Of a stretch of DNA of 36,940 nucleotides, positions 17,320 to 26,497 are shown piece by piece. Below the pieces are notes generated by a model. The model did no database searches, was not told the origin of the DNA, and saw only the letters and a list, made by a program, of their open reading frames with translations. The position numbers and the translations under genes were made by a program. The DNA is from Lutibacter sp. (GTDB lineage Bacteria; Bacteroidota; Bacteroidia; Flavobacteriales; Flavobacteriaceae). The stretch is taken from positions 1 through 36,940 of the forward strand of contig NZ_JAUYUD010000002.1 of assembly GCF_030692605.1 (NCBI RefSeq), read 5' to 3'. The number at the start of each line of letters is the position of its first letter. Within the stretch, counting starts at the first letter, position 1.

Positions 17320-18846
17320 ATGGACACCTTCTCTAAAGCTAAATCTGCATTAATCTCTGTTTTTCATAAAGATGGATTAGAACCAATTATTCAACAATTA
17401 AATAAATTGGGTGTAACTTTATATTCAACAGGTGGTACAGAGAACTTTATTAAAAGTTTGGGAATTCCAGTAGTTGCAGTTGAAAATTTGACATCGTACC
17501 CTTCTATTCTTGGAGGAAGAGTAAAAACATTACACCCAAAGGTATTTGGCGGTATTTTAGCAAGAAGATCCAATGAAAATGATAAATACCAACTCGAACA
17601 GTACGAAATTCCTGAAATAGATATTGTAATTGTAGATTTATATCCGTTTGAAAAAACGTTGGGTGGTAATGCAACTTTAGAAGCAACTATTGAAAAAATT
17701 GACATTGGCGGAATTTCATTAATTAGGGGTGCTGCCAAAAATTATAACGATGTAATTTGTGTTTCGTCTACAGATCAATATCAGGAGTTTTTGCAAATAA
17801 TATCTGATCAAAATGGGGCAACTACGTTGACACAACGTAAAAAATTTGCTTCTTATGCGTTTTCAATTTCTAGTCATTACGACACAGCAATTTTTAACTA
17901 TTTAAATGAAAGTGACACATGTTTTAGAGCAAGTTTTAATAATGCCACAACGCTTAGATACGGAGAGAATCCCCATCAAAAAGGAATATTTTATGGTAAT
18001 TTAAATGAGCTATTTGATCAATTGAACGGCAAGGAATTATCTTATAATAATTTATTGGATGTTGATGCTGCTGTAAATTTAATTGGTGAATTTAAAAATG
18101 AATTACCAACATTTGCAATTTTAAAACATAATAATGCGTGTGGATTAGCCCAAAGAGAAACATTAAAAAACGCTTATTTAGATGCTTTATCGGGTGATCC
18201 TACTTCTGCTTTTGGAGGTGTACTTATTTCAAACCAAACAATAGAAAAAGATACCGCCGAAGAAATAAATAAATTATTCTGTGAAGTGGTTATAGCTCCG
18301 GCCTATTCAATGGATGCTTTAGAGATTCTAAAAAGTAAAAAAAATAGAATCATTTTAATTCAGAAGGAAGTTAAAATTCCACAAACTCAATTTAGAACCG
18401 CCTTAAACGGAGTCTTATGGCAAGATAAAGATTTGATAACTGATTCAAACAATGGAATGACATATGCCACAACTTTACAACCTTCAAAAAATGAATTAGA
18501 AGATTTGTTTTTTGCTTCAAAAATATGTAAACACACCAAATCTAATACCATTGTTTTAGTAAAAGATAAACAGCTTTGTGCGAGTGGAACAGGGCAAACA
18601 AGTAGAGTAGATGCATTAAACCAAGCAATTACTAAGGCTATAAATTTCAACTTTAATTTACAAGGCGCTGTTATGGCGAGCGATGCCTTTTTTCCATTTC
18701 CAGATTGTGTAGAAATGGCCCATAAAGAGGGAATTAGTGCTGTTATTCAGCCAGGGGGGTCAATAAAAGATCAATTATCAATTGATTATTGTAATGAAAA
18801 TAAAATGTCGATGATATTTACAGGAACTCGTCATTTTAAACACTAA
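17320..18846 (+). CDS. purH: Bifunctional AICAR formyltransferase/IMP cyclohydrolase
   Basis: Carries out the last two steps of de novo IMP synthesis. The N-terminal MGS-like cyclohydrolase domain (about 1-190) includes LYSTGGTENFI and KTLHPKVFGGILARR. The C-terminal transformylase domain (about 195-508) includes LRYGENPHQKG and the catalytic Lys-His pair in LKHNNACG (about 268-275), with the FPDCVEMAHKEG block near 462. The 508-aa length is usual and no motif is missing. It has its own promoter, and the mreB operon starts 54 bp downstream from a separate promoter. No hairpin terminator separates them. Confidence 0.97.
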   Translation: MDTFSKAKSALISVFHKDGLEPIIQQLNKLGVTLYSTGGTENFIKSLGIPVVAVENLTSYPSILGGRVKTLHPKVFGGILARRSNENDKYQLEQYEIPEIDIVIVDLYPFEKTLGGNATLEATIEKIDIGGISLIRGAAKNYNDVICVSSTDQYQEFLQIISDQNGATTLTQRKKFASYAFSISSHYDTAIFNYLNESDTCFRASFNNATTLRYGENPHQKGIFYGNLNELFDQLNGKELSYNNLLDVDAAVNLIGEFKNELPTFAILKHNNACGLAQRETLKNAYLDALSGDPTSAFGGVLISNQTIEKDTAEEINKLFCEVVIAPAYSMDALEILKSKKNRIILIQKEVKIPQTQFRTALNGVLWQDKDLITDSNNGMTYATTLQPSKNELEDLFFASKICKHTKSNTIVLVKDKQLCASGTGQTSRVDALNQAITKAINFNFNLQGAVMASDAFFPFPDCVEMAHKEGISAVIQPGGSIKDQLSIDYCNENKMSMIFTGTRHFKH

Positions 18847-18853
18847 TTTTTAG

Positions 18854-18861
18854 TAACTTTG
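18854..18861 (+). promoter_or_regulatory. -7 box of the mreB operon
   Basis: TAACTTTG matches TAnnTTTG, 8 bp past the purH stop and 39 bp before ATG 18901. No clear -33 TTG is found at 17-21 bp spacing, since that region is the end of purH. Confidence 0.5.
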
Positions 18862-18900
18862 TACGATTTTAATATAAAAAATATAAAATAAAAAGGATAC

Positions 18901-19929
18901 ATGGGTTTTTTCGATTTTATGACTGAAGATATCGCCATTGATTTAGGTACTGCAAATACCTTAATTATTCATGATGGTAAAGTTGTTATTGATGCTCCGT
19001 CAATAGTAGCAATAGATAGAAACACGGGGAAAATAATTGCAACTGGTAAAAAAGCTAGTTTAATGCAAGGAAAAACACATGAAAGTATTAAAACAATTAG
19101 ACCATTAAAAGATGGTGTAATTGCTGATTTTGAGGCTTCGGAACAAATGATTAAGGAGTTTATAAAGAGTATTCCTTCAATTAAAAAACGTTTTTTTGCA
19201 CCTTCACTTCGTATGGTAATTTGTATTCCTTCTGGAATTACAGAGGTTGAAAAACGTGCCGTAATTGATTCTGCAGAGCATATGAATGCTAAAGAAATTT
19301 ATTTAATTCATGAGCCAATGGCAGCAGCAATAGGTATAGGAATAGATATTATGCAGCCAAAAGGAAATATGATTATTGATATTGGCGGAGGGACTACTGA
19401 AATTGCAGTAATTGCCCTTGGTGGAATTGTTTGTGATAAATCTGTTAAAGTTGCTGGAGATGTATTTACGTCAGATATTGCTTATTATATGAGAACTCAA
19501 CATAATTTATATGTGGGGGAACGCACAGCTGAAAGAATAAAAATTGAGGTTGGGGCAGCTACTGAAGATTTGGAAACGCCACCAGATGATATGCTTGTTC
19601 AAGGTCGCGATTTATTAAGCGGAAAGCCAAAACAAGTTCAAGTTTCTTATAGAGAAATTTCAAAAGCACTTGATAAATCAATTCTTAGAATTGAAGATGC
19701 GGTTATGGAAACTTTATCTAAAACACCACCAGAATTAGCCGCAGATATTTATAATACTGGTATTTATTTAGCTGGAGGGGGATCTATGCTTAGAGGTCTT
19801 GATAAGAGATTATCGAGAAAGACTGATTTACCAGTATATGTTGCCGAAGATCCGTTAAGAGCGGTTGTTATGGGTACAGGAATTGCTTTAAAAGATCTTG
19901 AAAAATATCAAAATGTATTAATGAAATAG
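18901..19929 (+). CDS. mreB: Rod-shape-determining actin homologue MreB
   Basis: ATP-binding cytoskeletal filament protein under the inner membrane that guides lateral cell-wall synthesis. Actin-fold signatures are clear: phosphate 1 loop IAIDLGTANT (11-20), the VICIPSGITEVEKRA segment near 107, phosphate 2 loop IDIGGGTTEIAVI near 159-171, and adenosine motif GIYLAGGGSMLRGL near 288. Length (342 aa) is standard, and the short amphipathic N-terminus MGFFDF could contact the membrane. It is the first gene of the mreBCD-mrdA-rodA operon; mreC begins 19 bp later. The operon suggests a rod-shaped cell. Confidence 0.98.
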   Translation: MGFFDFMTEDIAIDLGTANTLIIHDGKVVIDAPSIVAIDRNTGKIIATGKKASLMQGKTHESIKTIRPLKDGVIADFEASEQMIKEFIKSIPSIKKRFFAPSLRMVICIPSGITEVEKRAVIDSAEHMNAKEIYLIHEPMAAAIGIGIDIMQPKGNMIIDIGGGTTEIAVIALGGIVCDKSVKVAGDVFTSDIAYYMRTQHNLYVGERTAERIKIEVGAATEDLETPPDDMLVQGRDLLSGKPKQVQVSYREISKALDKSILRIEDAVMETLSKTPPELAADIYNTGIYLAGGGSMLRGLDKRLSRKTDLPVYVAEDPLRAVVMGTGIALKDLEKYQNVLMK

Positions 19930-19948
19930 AAGTTTCTAAGCCTAAACT

Positions 19949-20779
19949 ATGCAGCAATTATTTTATTTATTAAAGAAGTTTAAATACTTACTGCTTTTTA
20001 TTTTCTTAGAAATTATTGCTTTAATTTTTACATTTCAATACCATAATTATCATCAAAGTAAATTTATTAATTCTGCCAATTTTATTACTGGTGGTATCTA
20101 TAAAAAGGCTAACACTGTTTCTGAATATTTTTTTCTGAAAACTGAGAATCATCGTCTTGCAGAAGAAAATATAAAATTAAAAAACTTATTAAATATTAAG
20201 GGAATTGATTACAGCAATCCCACATACATTTATAAAGATAGTGTTGAGTATTTTCAGCAATATGAATATTCCATTGCGAAAGTTATTAATAATAATTATT
20301 CTAGTAAAAATAATTATTTAACAATAGATAAAGGTGCCTTGCACGGTATTTCAGAAGATTTAGGGGTTATAAATAGTAGCGGGGTTGTTGGGGTAATTAA
20401 TAAGGTATCCAAAAACTATGCAACTATATTTTCAATTTTAAATAGCGGTTCTAAAATGAACGTACGCCTTAAAAAAAATGATCATTTTGGCACTATGGTT
20501 TGGGATGGGAAAAATCCAAACATTACTCAAATTGTTGACCTTCCTAGGCAAGCATTATTAAAAGTTGGAGATACCATTATTACAGGTGGAAAATCAGCTA
20601 TTTTTCCAGAAGGAATTAATATTGGAATCATTGAAGAAATTGAATTAAAAAATAATTACTATTCAAAAATAAATGTGAAGTTGTTTAATGATATGACTTC
20701 ATTGGGTCATGTTCAAATTATTAAGAACTTTAGAAAGGAAGAAAGACAACTATTAGAACTAAGTGTGAATAATGAATAA
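19949..20779 (+). CDS. mreC: Rod-shape-determining protein MreC
   Basis: Bitopic inner-membrane protein that links MreB to periplasmic wall synthases such as PBP2. A single membrane span lies at about 11-30, a coiled-coil segment follows (about 60-90, AEENIKLKNLL), and then the periplasmic beta-barrel MreC domain (about 100-255) with KGALHGISEDLGVI and the GDTIITGG/IFPEGINIG motifs. Length is 276 aa. It overlaps mreD by 8 bp (20772-20779), so the two are translationally coupled. Confidence 0.93.
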   Translation: MQQLFYLLKKFKYLLLFIFLEIIALIFTFQYHNYHQSKFINSANFITGGIYKKANTVSEYFFLKTENHRLAEENIKLKNLLNIKGIDYSNPTYIYKDSVEYFQQYEYSIAKVINNNYSSKNNYLTIDKGALHGISEDLGVINSSGVVGVINKVSKNYATIFSILNSGSKMNVRLKKNDHFGTMVWDGKNPNITQIVDLPRQALLKVGDTIITGGKSAIFPEGINIGIIEEIELKNNYYSKINVKLFNDMTSLGHVQIIKNFRKEERQLLELSVNNE

Positions 20780-21278
20780 TTTGGCTTTAAATAATTTCAT
20801 TCGTTTTTTTGGTTTAATATTACTTCAAGTATTTGTTTTAAATCAAGTTAACTTGTTTGGTTTCGTAAACCCAATGGTTTATATTTTATGGGTTGTTCTT
20901 TATCCAATTAAAAAAGAACAAGGAACTTTTTTATTGTTAAGCTTTTTACTGGGTATTTTCATAGATATTTTTATGAATTCTGGTGGTATAAATGCTGCTG
21001 CAACACTTTTTATTGCATTTATTAGAATGCCAATTCTTAAAATGATTTTAGGTAAATCTGATTTTGACTTTGTTTCGTTTAATCTAAGAGCAATTGCATT
21101 TAATAAAGCCTTTTTTTATATTTCGTTTTTAACTTTTCTTCATCATTTTATTATATTCGGATTGGAATATTTTAGTTTTTCAGAATTTACATCAATAATT
21201 TCTAAAACTCTTTTAACAAGTATTTTTACTATATTAATTAGTATTATTGGTATATTGTTGTTTTCTAAAAAGAAGTAA
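20772..21278 (+). CDS. mreD: Rod-shape-determining protein MreD
   Basis: Small polytopic membrane protein with about five spans over 168 aa. It has little conserved sequence, so assignment depends on topology, the segment LLSFLLGIFIDIF near 52-64 that is typical of MreD, and the invariant operon position. It overlaps mreC by 8 bp and shares one base with mrdA (TAATG at 21276-21280). It works in the elongasome with MreC, PBP2 and RodA. Confidence 0.88.
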   Translation: MNNLALNNFIRFFGLILLQVFVLNQVNLFGFVNPMVYILWVVLYPIKKEQGTFLLLSFLLGIFIDIFMNSGGINAAATLFIAFIRMPILKMILGKSDFDFVSFNLRAIAFNKAFFYISFLTFLHHFIIFGLEYFSFSEFTSIISKTLLTSIFTILISIIGILLFSKKK

Positions 21279-23128
21279 TGAAAAGAGTCGGATTATTCCC
21301 TTTTTTAATAATTTTTATAGGTGTAATATTTGTTGTTCGCTTATTTTATTTGCAAATTTTACCAAACAAATATCAATTGCCTGCTTTTAATAATTCGGCT
21401 ATTAAGGTAACTTATGATTATCCTGAGCGTGGTTTTATTTATGATAGAAATGATGTTTTATTAGTAGCTAACCAACTTACCTACGATATTATGGTAATTC
21501 CTAGAGATGTGATCGAGTTAGATACCATTGAGTTTTGTAATTTAATTAAAATTACAAAAAATGAATTTTTGGCAAAAATGGCAAAGGCAGTTAAATATTC
21601 AACACGTATTCCTTCTACTTTGGTAGCGCAATTGTCAAAAGCAGATTTTGCTTTTTTACAAGAAAAAATGCATAAATTCAAGGGTTTTTATATTCAAAGA
21701 CGCTCCTTGAGAGAATATCCCATAAATTCAGCTCCTAATGTTTTAGGGTATATTAGTGAAGTTGATGACAATATTATCAATAATAATGCGTACTATCAAA
21801 TGGGCGAACTTATTGGAACTGCAGGTGTAGAAAAAACATATGAAGAAATTTTAAGAGGGAAAAAAGGAGTAAAATTTATTCAGCGAAATAGATTTAATAA
21901 AGAAATTGGGCCATATAAAAATGGATTATATGATACTTTGCCTGTTGCGGGAAATGATATAACTTTAACAATTGATTCAAAATTACAACAGTATGGTGAA
22001 GCTTTAATGGCGAACAAAAGAGGAGGTATTGTAGCAATTGAACCTTCAACGGGTGAAATATTGACTTTAATTTCAATGCCAACCTACGATCCAAATTTAA
22101 TGGTTGGGAGAGAACGATCCAAAAACTTTTCTAAATTATATTTAGATGTATATAGTAAACCGCTTTTAGATAGGGGATTACAAGCACAATATCCTCCTGG
22201 ATCACCTTTTAAAATTATGTCAGCTTTAGCAGCGCTGCAAGAAAATGTAATTACTACTAAATCTGTAGTTTATTGTTTTGGTGGTTATAAATACGGTTCA
22301 AGTGAAAAGGCGTTTATGAAATGCCATTGTGATACCTATGGGAGTGCTGTAATGTTGGACAAAGCCATTTACAGATCTTGTAATAGTTATTTTGCGACAG
22401 CTTATAGAAAAGTTATAGAAAAATACAGAAAACCGTATGATGGAATGAATGCATGGAATAAGCATGTTGAAAGTTTTGGACTTGGGAAATATTTAAATAA
22501 TGATTTGGCTGTTGGGCAAAAAGGATTGATTCCAAATGGTGATTTTTACAACAAATTTTATCCAAATGGCAGATGGAGGGCATCTACAACTATTTCAAAC
22601 GGAATAGGGCAAGGTGAGGTGCTAACAACACCAATTCAGCTTGCTAATATGACGGCTGCCATTGCCAATAGAGGATTTTATTTTACACCTCATATTGTAA
22701 AAAATATTAGAGGAAAAAATTTAGATAAAAAATATACCGAACCTATTTACACTACTATTGATACTAAGCATTTTGATCCTGTAATTGAGGGATTGTTTAA
22801 TGTATTTGAGCAACCAAATGGAACAGCTCGAGGGTCTCGAGTTGAGGGCTTACAAATTTGTGGGAAAACAGGGACTGCTGAAAATCCACATGGTCAAGAT
22901 CATTCTATATTTATTGCATTTGCACCAAAAGATAATCCAAAGATAGCCATTGCAGTGTTCGTAGAAAATGGATATTGGGGGTCTAGATGGGCGGTACCAA
23001 TTGCTACTTTAATGATTGAACAATATTTAAAAGGCGAAATCAGCCGTATCGATACTCAAGAAAGAATGTATAATGGTAGTTTGGAAGATGAATACAGAAA
23101 ACAAAAGGTGGTAGTTAAAAGAAATTGA
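21278..23128 (+). CDS. mrdA: Penicillin-binding protein 2 (elongasome transpeptidase)
   Basis: Class B penicillin-binding protein that cross-links peptidoglycan during cell elongation. The N-terminal anchor lies at 5-27. The dimerisation/pedestal domain follows and includes RGFIYDRN near 51-58. The transpeptidase domain has the SxxK motif as SPFK (Ser309, Lys312), SCN at 367-369 as the SxN motif and KTGT in CGKTGTAE near 525. All three active-site motifs are therefore present. Length (616 aa) is usual. A Cys/His-containing stretch, FMKCHCDTYG (346-355), precedes the SxN motif. The stop overlaps the TTG start of rodA by four bases. Confidence 0.96.
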   Translation: MKRVGLFPFLIIFIGVIFVVRLFYLQILPNKYQLPAFNNSAIKVTYDYPERGFIYDRNDVLLVANQLTYDIMVIPRDVIELDTIEFCNLIKITKNEFLAKMAKAVKYSTRIPSTLVAQLSKADFAFLQEKMHKFKGFYIQRRSLREYPINSAPNVLGYISEVDDNIINNNAYYQMGELIGTAGVEKTYEEILRGKKGVKFIQRNRFNKEIGPYKNGLYDTLPVAGNDITLTIDSKLQQYGEALMANKRGGIVAIEPSTGEILTLISMPTYDPNLMVGRERSKNFSKLYLDVYSKPLLDRGLQAQYPPGSPFKIMSALAALQENVITTKSVVYCFGGYKYGSSEKAFMKCHCDTYGSAVMLDKAIYRSCNSYFATAYRKVIEKYRKPYDGMNAWNKHVESFGLGKYLNNDLAVGQKGLIPNGDFYNKFYPNGRWRASTTISNGIGQGEVLTTPIQLANMTAAIANRGFYFTPHIVKNIRGKNLDKKYTEPIYTTIDTKHFDPVIEGLFNVFEQPNGTARGSRVEGLQICGKTGTAENPHGQDHSIFIAFAPKDNPKIAIAVFVENGYWGSRWAVPIATLMIEQYLKGEISRIDTQERMYNGSLEDEYRKQKVVVKRN

Positions 23129-24405
23129 GAAGTAGAAAGGATAATATATTTTATGGAATTGATCGGACATTAGTCTTGTTCTACCTTATACTTATTTTTT
23201 TAGGATGGTTAAATATTTATGCAACAACTATTTCTATTTCTGAAAATGGAGACTCATTTAGTTTTGCAACTGAATATGGGAAGCAACTTATATGGATAGC
23301 CTTGAGTTTTGTGTTAATTATGTTTATTTTTCTACTGGAATCAAGATATTTTGAAAAGTATGCTTCAATTATTTATGTAATCACCGTATTATCCTTGGTT
23401 GGGTTATTTGTTTTTGGTAAAAATATAAATGGTGCTACATCTTGGTATAATTTAGGAATGACAAGCATTCAACCATCAGAATTTTCAAAGGTAGCAACTG
23501 CACTTGCAATGGCTAAACTTCTGAATGACAAGCAACTAAACCTTAAAAAAACAAATACTCAAATTCAGGCATTGTTATTATTATTAATCCCCGCAATTTT
23601 AATTATTCTTCAGCCTGATCCAGGTTCAGCCTTGGTTTATGGGTCCTTTATTTTTGTTTTATATAGAGAGGGTTTACCGGTGTATCACTTTTCATTTGGG
23701 GTTTTGTCATTGGTTTTATTTATAACAACTTTGATTTTTGGTTCAAATAATACCATTATAGGTGCCATTGCAGTTTTTGGATTCATTTTATTGTATCTAT
23801 ATTTATATAGAAGTAAAGCCTTAAAAAGAGGTTGGATTAGAATGGTGGGAGCTTTCTTTATTTCAATTTTATTTATTTTTAGTGTTGAATTTGTGTTCAA
23901 TAATGTATTTGAACAGCATCATAGAGATCGATTTAATATTCTATTTGAAAAAACGGAAGATACTAAAAGTATAGGTTATAATACCAATCAATCAATCACT
24001 ACAATTGCATCTGGAGGGTTCTTTGGGAAAGGTTTTTTACAAGGTGAAAGAACTCAAGGAGATTTTGTGCCTGCACAACAAACTGATTATATTTTTACTA
24101 CCGTAGGTGAACAGTGGGGGTTTATCGGAAGTACGATTTTAGTAGCAATTTTTATACTTTTTATTTTGAGAATAATCAAAATAGCTGAAAGGCAAAAATC
24201 AAAATTTAGTAGAGTTTATGGGTACAGTGTTGCGGCAATTTTGTTCACACATTTCACTATAAATATTGGAATGGTAATAGGTATTCTTCCTACTATTGGT
24301 ATTCCATTACCATTTTTTAGTTATGGTGGTTCTGCATTGTGGGGATTTACAGTATTACTTTTTATACTAATTCGATTAGATGCTAACAGAACCTATGAAT
24401 GGTAA
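23125..24405 (+). CDS. rodA: Peptidoglycan glycosyltransferase RodA
   Basis: SEDS-family lipid II polymerase that partners PBP2. About ten membrane spans are spread over 426 aa. Family motifs include SIQPSEFSKVA (near 113-123), LQPDPGSALVYG (near 162-173), the loop before GGFFGKGFLQGERTQ, the FVPAQQTDYIF segment near 314-324 and GIPLPFFSYGGSA near 391-403. No ATG is available at the N-terminus, so the TTG at 23125 is the best start; it gives the TTGA overlap with mrdA and implies translational coupling. This is the last gene of the operon, facing rpsT. Confidence 0.96.
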   Translation: MRSRKDNIFYGIDRTLVLFYLILIFLGWLNIYATTISISENGDSFSFATEYGKQLIWIALSFVLIMFIFLLESRYFEKYASIIYVITVLSLVGLFVFGKNINGATSWYNLGMTSIQPSEFSKVATALAMAKLLNDKQLNLKKTNTQIQALLLLLIPAILIILQPDPGSALVYGSFIFVLYREGLPVYHFSFGVLSLVLFITTLIFGSNNTIIGAIAVFGFILLYLYLYRSKALKRGWIRMVGAFFISILFIFSVEFVFNNVFEQHHRDRFNILFEKTEDTKSIGYNTNQSITTIASGGFFGKGFLQGERTQGDFVPAQQTDYIFTTVGEQWGFIGSTILVAIFILFILRIIKIAERQKSKFSRVYGYSVAAILFTHFTINIGMVIGILPTIGIPLPFFSYGGSALWGFTVLLFILIRLDANRTYEW

Positions 24406-24430
24406 ATATATCAAAAAGGACTAATAAAAA

Positions 24431-24454
24431 AAAACACCACAATTGTGATGTTTT
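24431..24454 (-). terminator. Hairpin terminator of rpsT
   Basis: A 10-bp stem around AATT lies 24 bp past the rpsT stop. On the minus strand the one imperfect pair is a G-U wobble, while on the plus strand it is an A-C mismatch. It therefore best serves rpsT, with weaker use for rodA. Confidence 0.75.
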
Positions 24455-24478
24455 ATTATTGTAAAAGTTTATTTAATA

Positions 24479-24730
24479 CTAAAGTGCAGCTACGTGCTTA
24501 GCCAATTTAGACTTTAAGTTCCCAGCTTTATTTTTATGAATTATATTTTTCTTTGCTAACTTATCAAGCATAGCAACCACTTTAGGAAATAAAACCTCAG
24601 CTTCTTTTTTCTCGGTTGAAGCGCGTAAATTTCTAACAGCATTACGAGTAGTCTTATGCTGATATTTGTTTCTTAATTGTTTTTCGCGATTACTTCTAAT
24701 TCTTTTTAATGCTGACTTGTGATTTGCCAT
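24479..24730 (-). CDS. rpsT: 30S ribosomal protein S20
   Basis: Small-subunit protein that binds the 5' domain of 16S rRNA early in assembly. At 83 aa it has the family's start [18 protein letters not shown] and the strongly basic helical composition, ending in [11 protein letters not shown]. It lies 23 bp downstream of tRNA-Glu on the same strand. I see no promoter box in that gap, so the two may share a transcript. Confidence 0.97.
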   Translation of the reverse strand: MANHKSALKRIRSNREKQLRNKYQHKTTRNAVRNLRASTEKKEAEVLFPKVVAMLDKLAKKNIIHKNKAGNLKSKLAKHVAAL

Positions 24731-24753
24731 TCTAATTTTTTATTTAATTATTG

Positions 24754-24825
24754 TAGTCCGTAGGGGAATCGAACCCCTGTTACCAGGATGAAAACCTGGC
24801 GTCCTAACCCCTAGACGAACGGACC
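24754..24825 (-). tRNA. tRNA-Glu (anticodon TTC)
   Basis: A complete cloverleaf reads on the minus strand: acceptor GGTCCGT pairing with ACGGACT (G1-U72 wobble), a D arm GTCT/GGAC, anticodon stem CCAGG/CCTGG with loop TTTTCAT giving TTC, and a T arm with GTTCGATTC. Discriminator A is at 24754. The 3' CCA is not encoded (CAA follows). It lies between proS and rpsT. Confidence 0.96.
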
Positions 24826-24868
24826 ATTTACTGTTTCATTGACTAATTTTATTTCATCAACGCGGATG

Positions 24869-24898
24869 CAAATTTACAACTATTTTTCAATCTGCAAA
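24869..24898 (-). promoter_or_regulatory. Promoter of tRNA-Glu (and probably rpsT)
   Basis: On the minus strand TTTG (24898-24895) is followed after 18 bp by TAAATTTG (24876-24869), a full match to the phylum's -33/-7 pattern. The mature tRNA 5' end is 43 bp downstream. Confidence 0.65.
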
Positions 24899-24914
24899 AT
24901 ATTTCTTTAAAATT

Positions 24915-26390
24915 TTAATATGCTTTGGCGAAAAGGACTCTTTGCTCAGATTTTGCTCCGGTTAGCACGCATTTTCCGTCTTCTAATTTATTATTTAAAG
25001 GAATACATCTGATGGTTGCTTTAGTCAAATCTTTTATTTTTTCTTCTGTTTCAGGTGTGCCATCCCAATGTGCAGAAACGAAACCAGCTTTGTTATCTAA
25101 TACATCTTTAAACTCTTCGAATGAATTTACTTCAGTAATATGTGTTTCTCTATAGTTTAACGCTTTATTGTATAAATTTTCCTGGATATCAATAAGCGTG
25201 TTTTCAACAAAACTTACAACTTCATTTTGTGAAATTGTACGTTTTTCATGAGTGTCTCGTCGTGCAATTTCTAAAGTGCCTGCTTCTAAGTCTCTTGGCC
25301 CCATTGCGATCCTTAATGGAACTCCTTTTAATTCATATTCTGCAAATTTCCATCCTGGTTTATAGGTAGTACGATTGTCAAATTTCACTGAAATTCCTTT
25401 TGACCTTAATCCTTTGGTTATGTCATTAACTTTTTCAGAAATAGCATCTAATTCTTCATCTGTTTTATGAATAGGAACAATAACAACTTGAATAGGTGCT
25501 AAATTAGGCGGTAAAACCAGCCCTAAATCGTCAGAGTGAGTCATAACCAAAGCGCCCATTAAACGAGTTGAAACACCCCAGGAAGTTGCCCATACATATT
25601 CTCTTTTTCCTTCTTTTGAGGTGAATTGAACATCAAATGCTTTTGCAAAATTCTGCCCTAAAAAATGTGACGTTCCAGCTTGTAATGCCTTCCCATCTTG
25701 CATTAAACCTTCAATACAATATGTTTCTTCTGCACCTGCAAATCTTTCACTAGCAGTTTTTAAACCTTTAATAACGGGCATGGCCATAAATTTCTCAGCA
25801 AATTCAGCATAAATATCTAATATCAATTCAGATTCTTCAACAGCCTCTTTTTTAGTGGCATGAGCCGTATGGCCTTCTTGCCATAAAAATTCAGTGGTTC
25901 GTAAAAATAATCTTGTTCTCATTTCCCAACGTACCACATTCGCCCATTGATTTATTAGAAGCGGTAAATCTCGATATGATTCAATCCATCTTTTATAAGT
26001 ATCCCAAATAATAGTTTCAGAGGTTGGTCTAATAATTAACTCTTCTTCTAATTTTGCTTCAGGATCTACAATTAAACCACTTCCATCTTCGGCATTTTTT
26101 AAACGATAATGTGTAACAACGGCACATTCTTTAGCAAATCCTTCTACGTGAGCGGCTTCCTTACTTAAATATGATTTTGGTATAAATAATGGAAAATAGG
26201 CGTTTTCATGACCTGTTTCTTTAAACATTCTATCTAATTCGGCCTGCATTTTTTCCCATATTGCATACCCATAGGGTTTAATAACCATGCACCCTCTAAC
26301 CCCTGAATTTTCAGCTAAATTTGCTTTTACTACAAGTTCATTGTACCATTTAGAATAGTCGGTTTCTCTCTTCGTTAATTTGTTACTCAT
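24915..26390 (-). CDS. proS: Prolyl-tRNA synthetase, eukaryote/archaeal-like short form
   Basis: Class II synthetase that charges tRNA-Pro. At 491 aa it lacks the editing insertion of the 570-aa bacterial form and keeps the C-terminal zinc-like extension of the archaeal/eukaryotic type. This form is common in Bacteroidota. Motif 2 lies near [19 protein letters not shown] (about 158-176), motif 3 near [17 protein letters not shown] (about 270-286), and the anticodon-binding domain begins near [10 protein letters not shown] (about 297). The C-terminus ends in AKAY, as usual for this type. It has a clear own promoter. Confidence 0.96.
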   Translation of the reverse strand: MSNKLTKRETDYSKWYNELVVKANLAENSGVRGCMVIKPYGYAIWEKMQAELDRMFKETGHENAYFPLFIPKSYLSKEAAHVEGFAKECAVVTHYRLKNAEDGSGLIVDPEAKLEEELIIRPTSETIIWDTYKRWIESYRDLPLLINQWANVVRWEMRTRLFLRTTEFLWQEGHTAHATKKEAVEESELILDIYAEFAEKFMAMPVIKGLKTASERFAGAEETYCIEGLMQDGKALQAGTSHFLGQNFAKAFDVQFTSKEGKREYVWATSWGVSTRLMGALVMTHSDDLGLVLPPNLAPIQVVIVPIHKTDEELDAISEKVNDITKGLRSKGISVKFDNRTTYKPGWKFAEYELKGVPLRIAMGPRDLEAGTLEIARRDTHEKRTISQNEVVSFVENTLIDIQENLYNKALNYRETHITEVNSFEEFKDVLDNKAGFVSAHWDGTPETEEKIKDLTKATIRCIPLNNKLEDGKCVLTGAKSEQRVLFAKAY

Positions 26391-26448
26391 AATTAAAAGT
26401 TTGGCATAAATATTGCACCTTTTTTAATGGAAAAGTGCTAAATTTCGA

Positions 26449-26479
26449 CAAAATTAGTTTTTTTTAAATAGTTCAACAA
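26449..26479 (-). promoter_or_regulatory. Promoter of proS (TTG-N20-TAATTTTG)
   Basis: On the minus strand TTG (26479-26477) and TAATTTTG (26456-26449) are 20 bp apart, the same spacing as at purH and trmH. The leader to the start at 26390 is about 50 nt. The divergent lipoprotein gene has only a weaker TAAATTTC at 26439-26446. Confidence 0.7.
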
Positions 26480-26497
26480 TAAAAACATCAAATGATT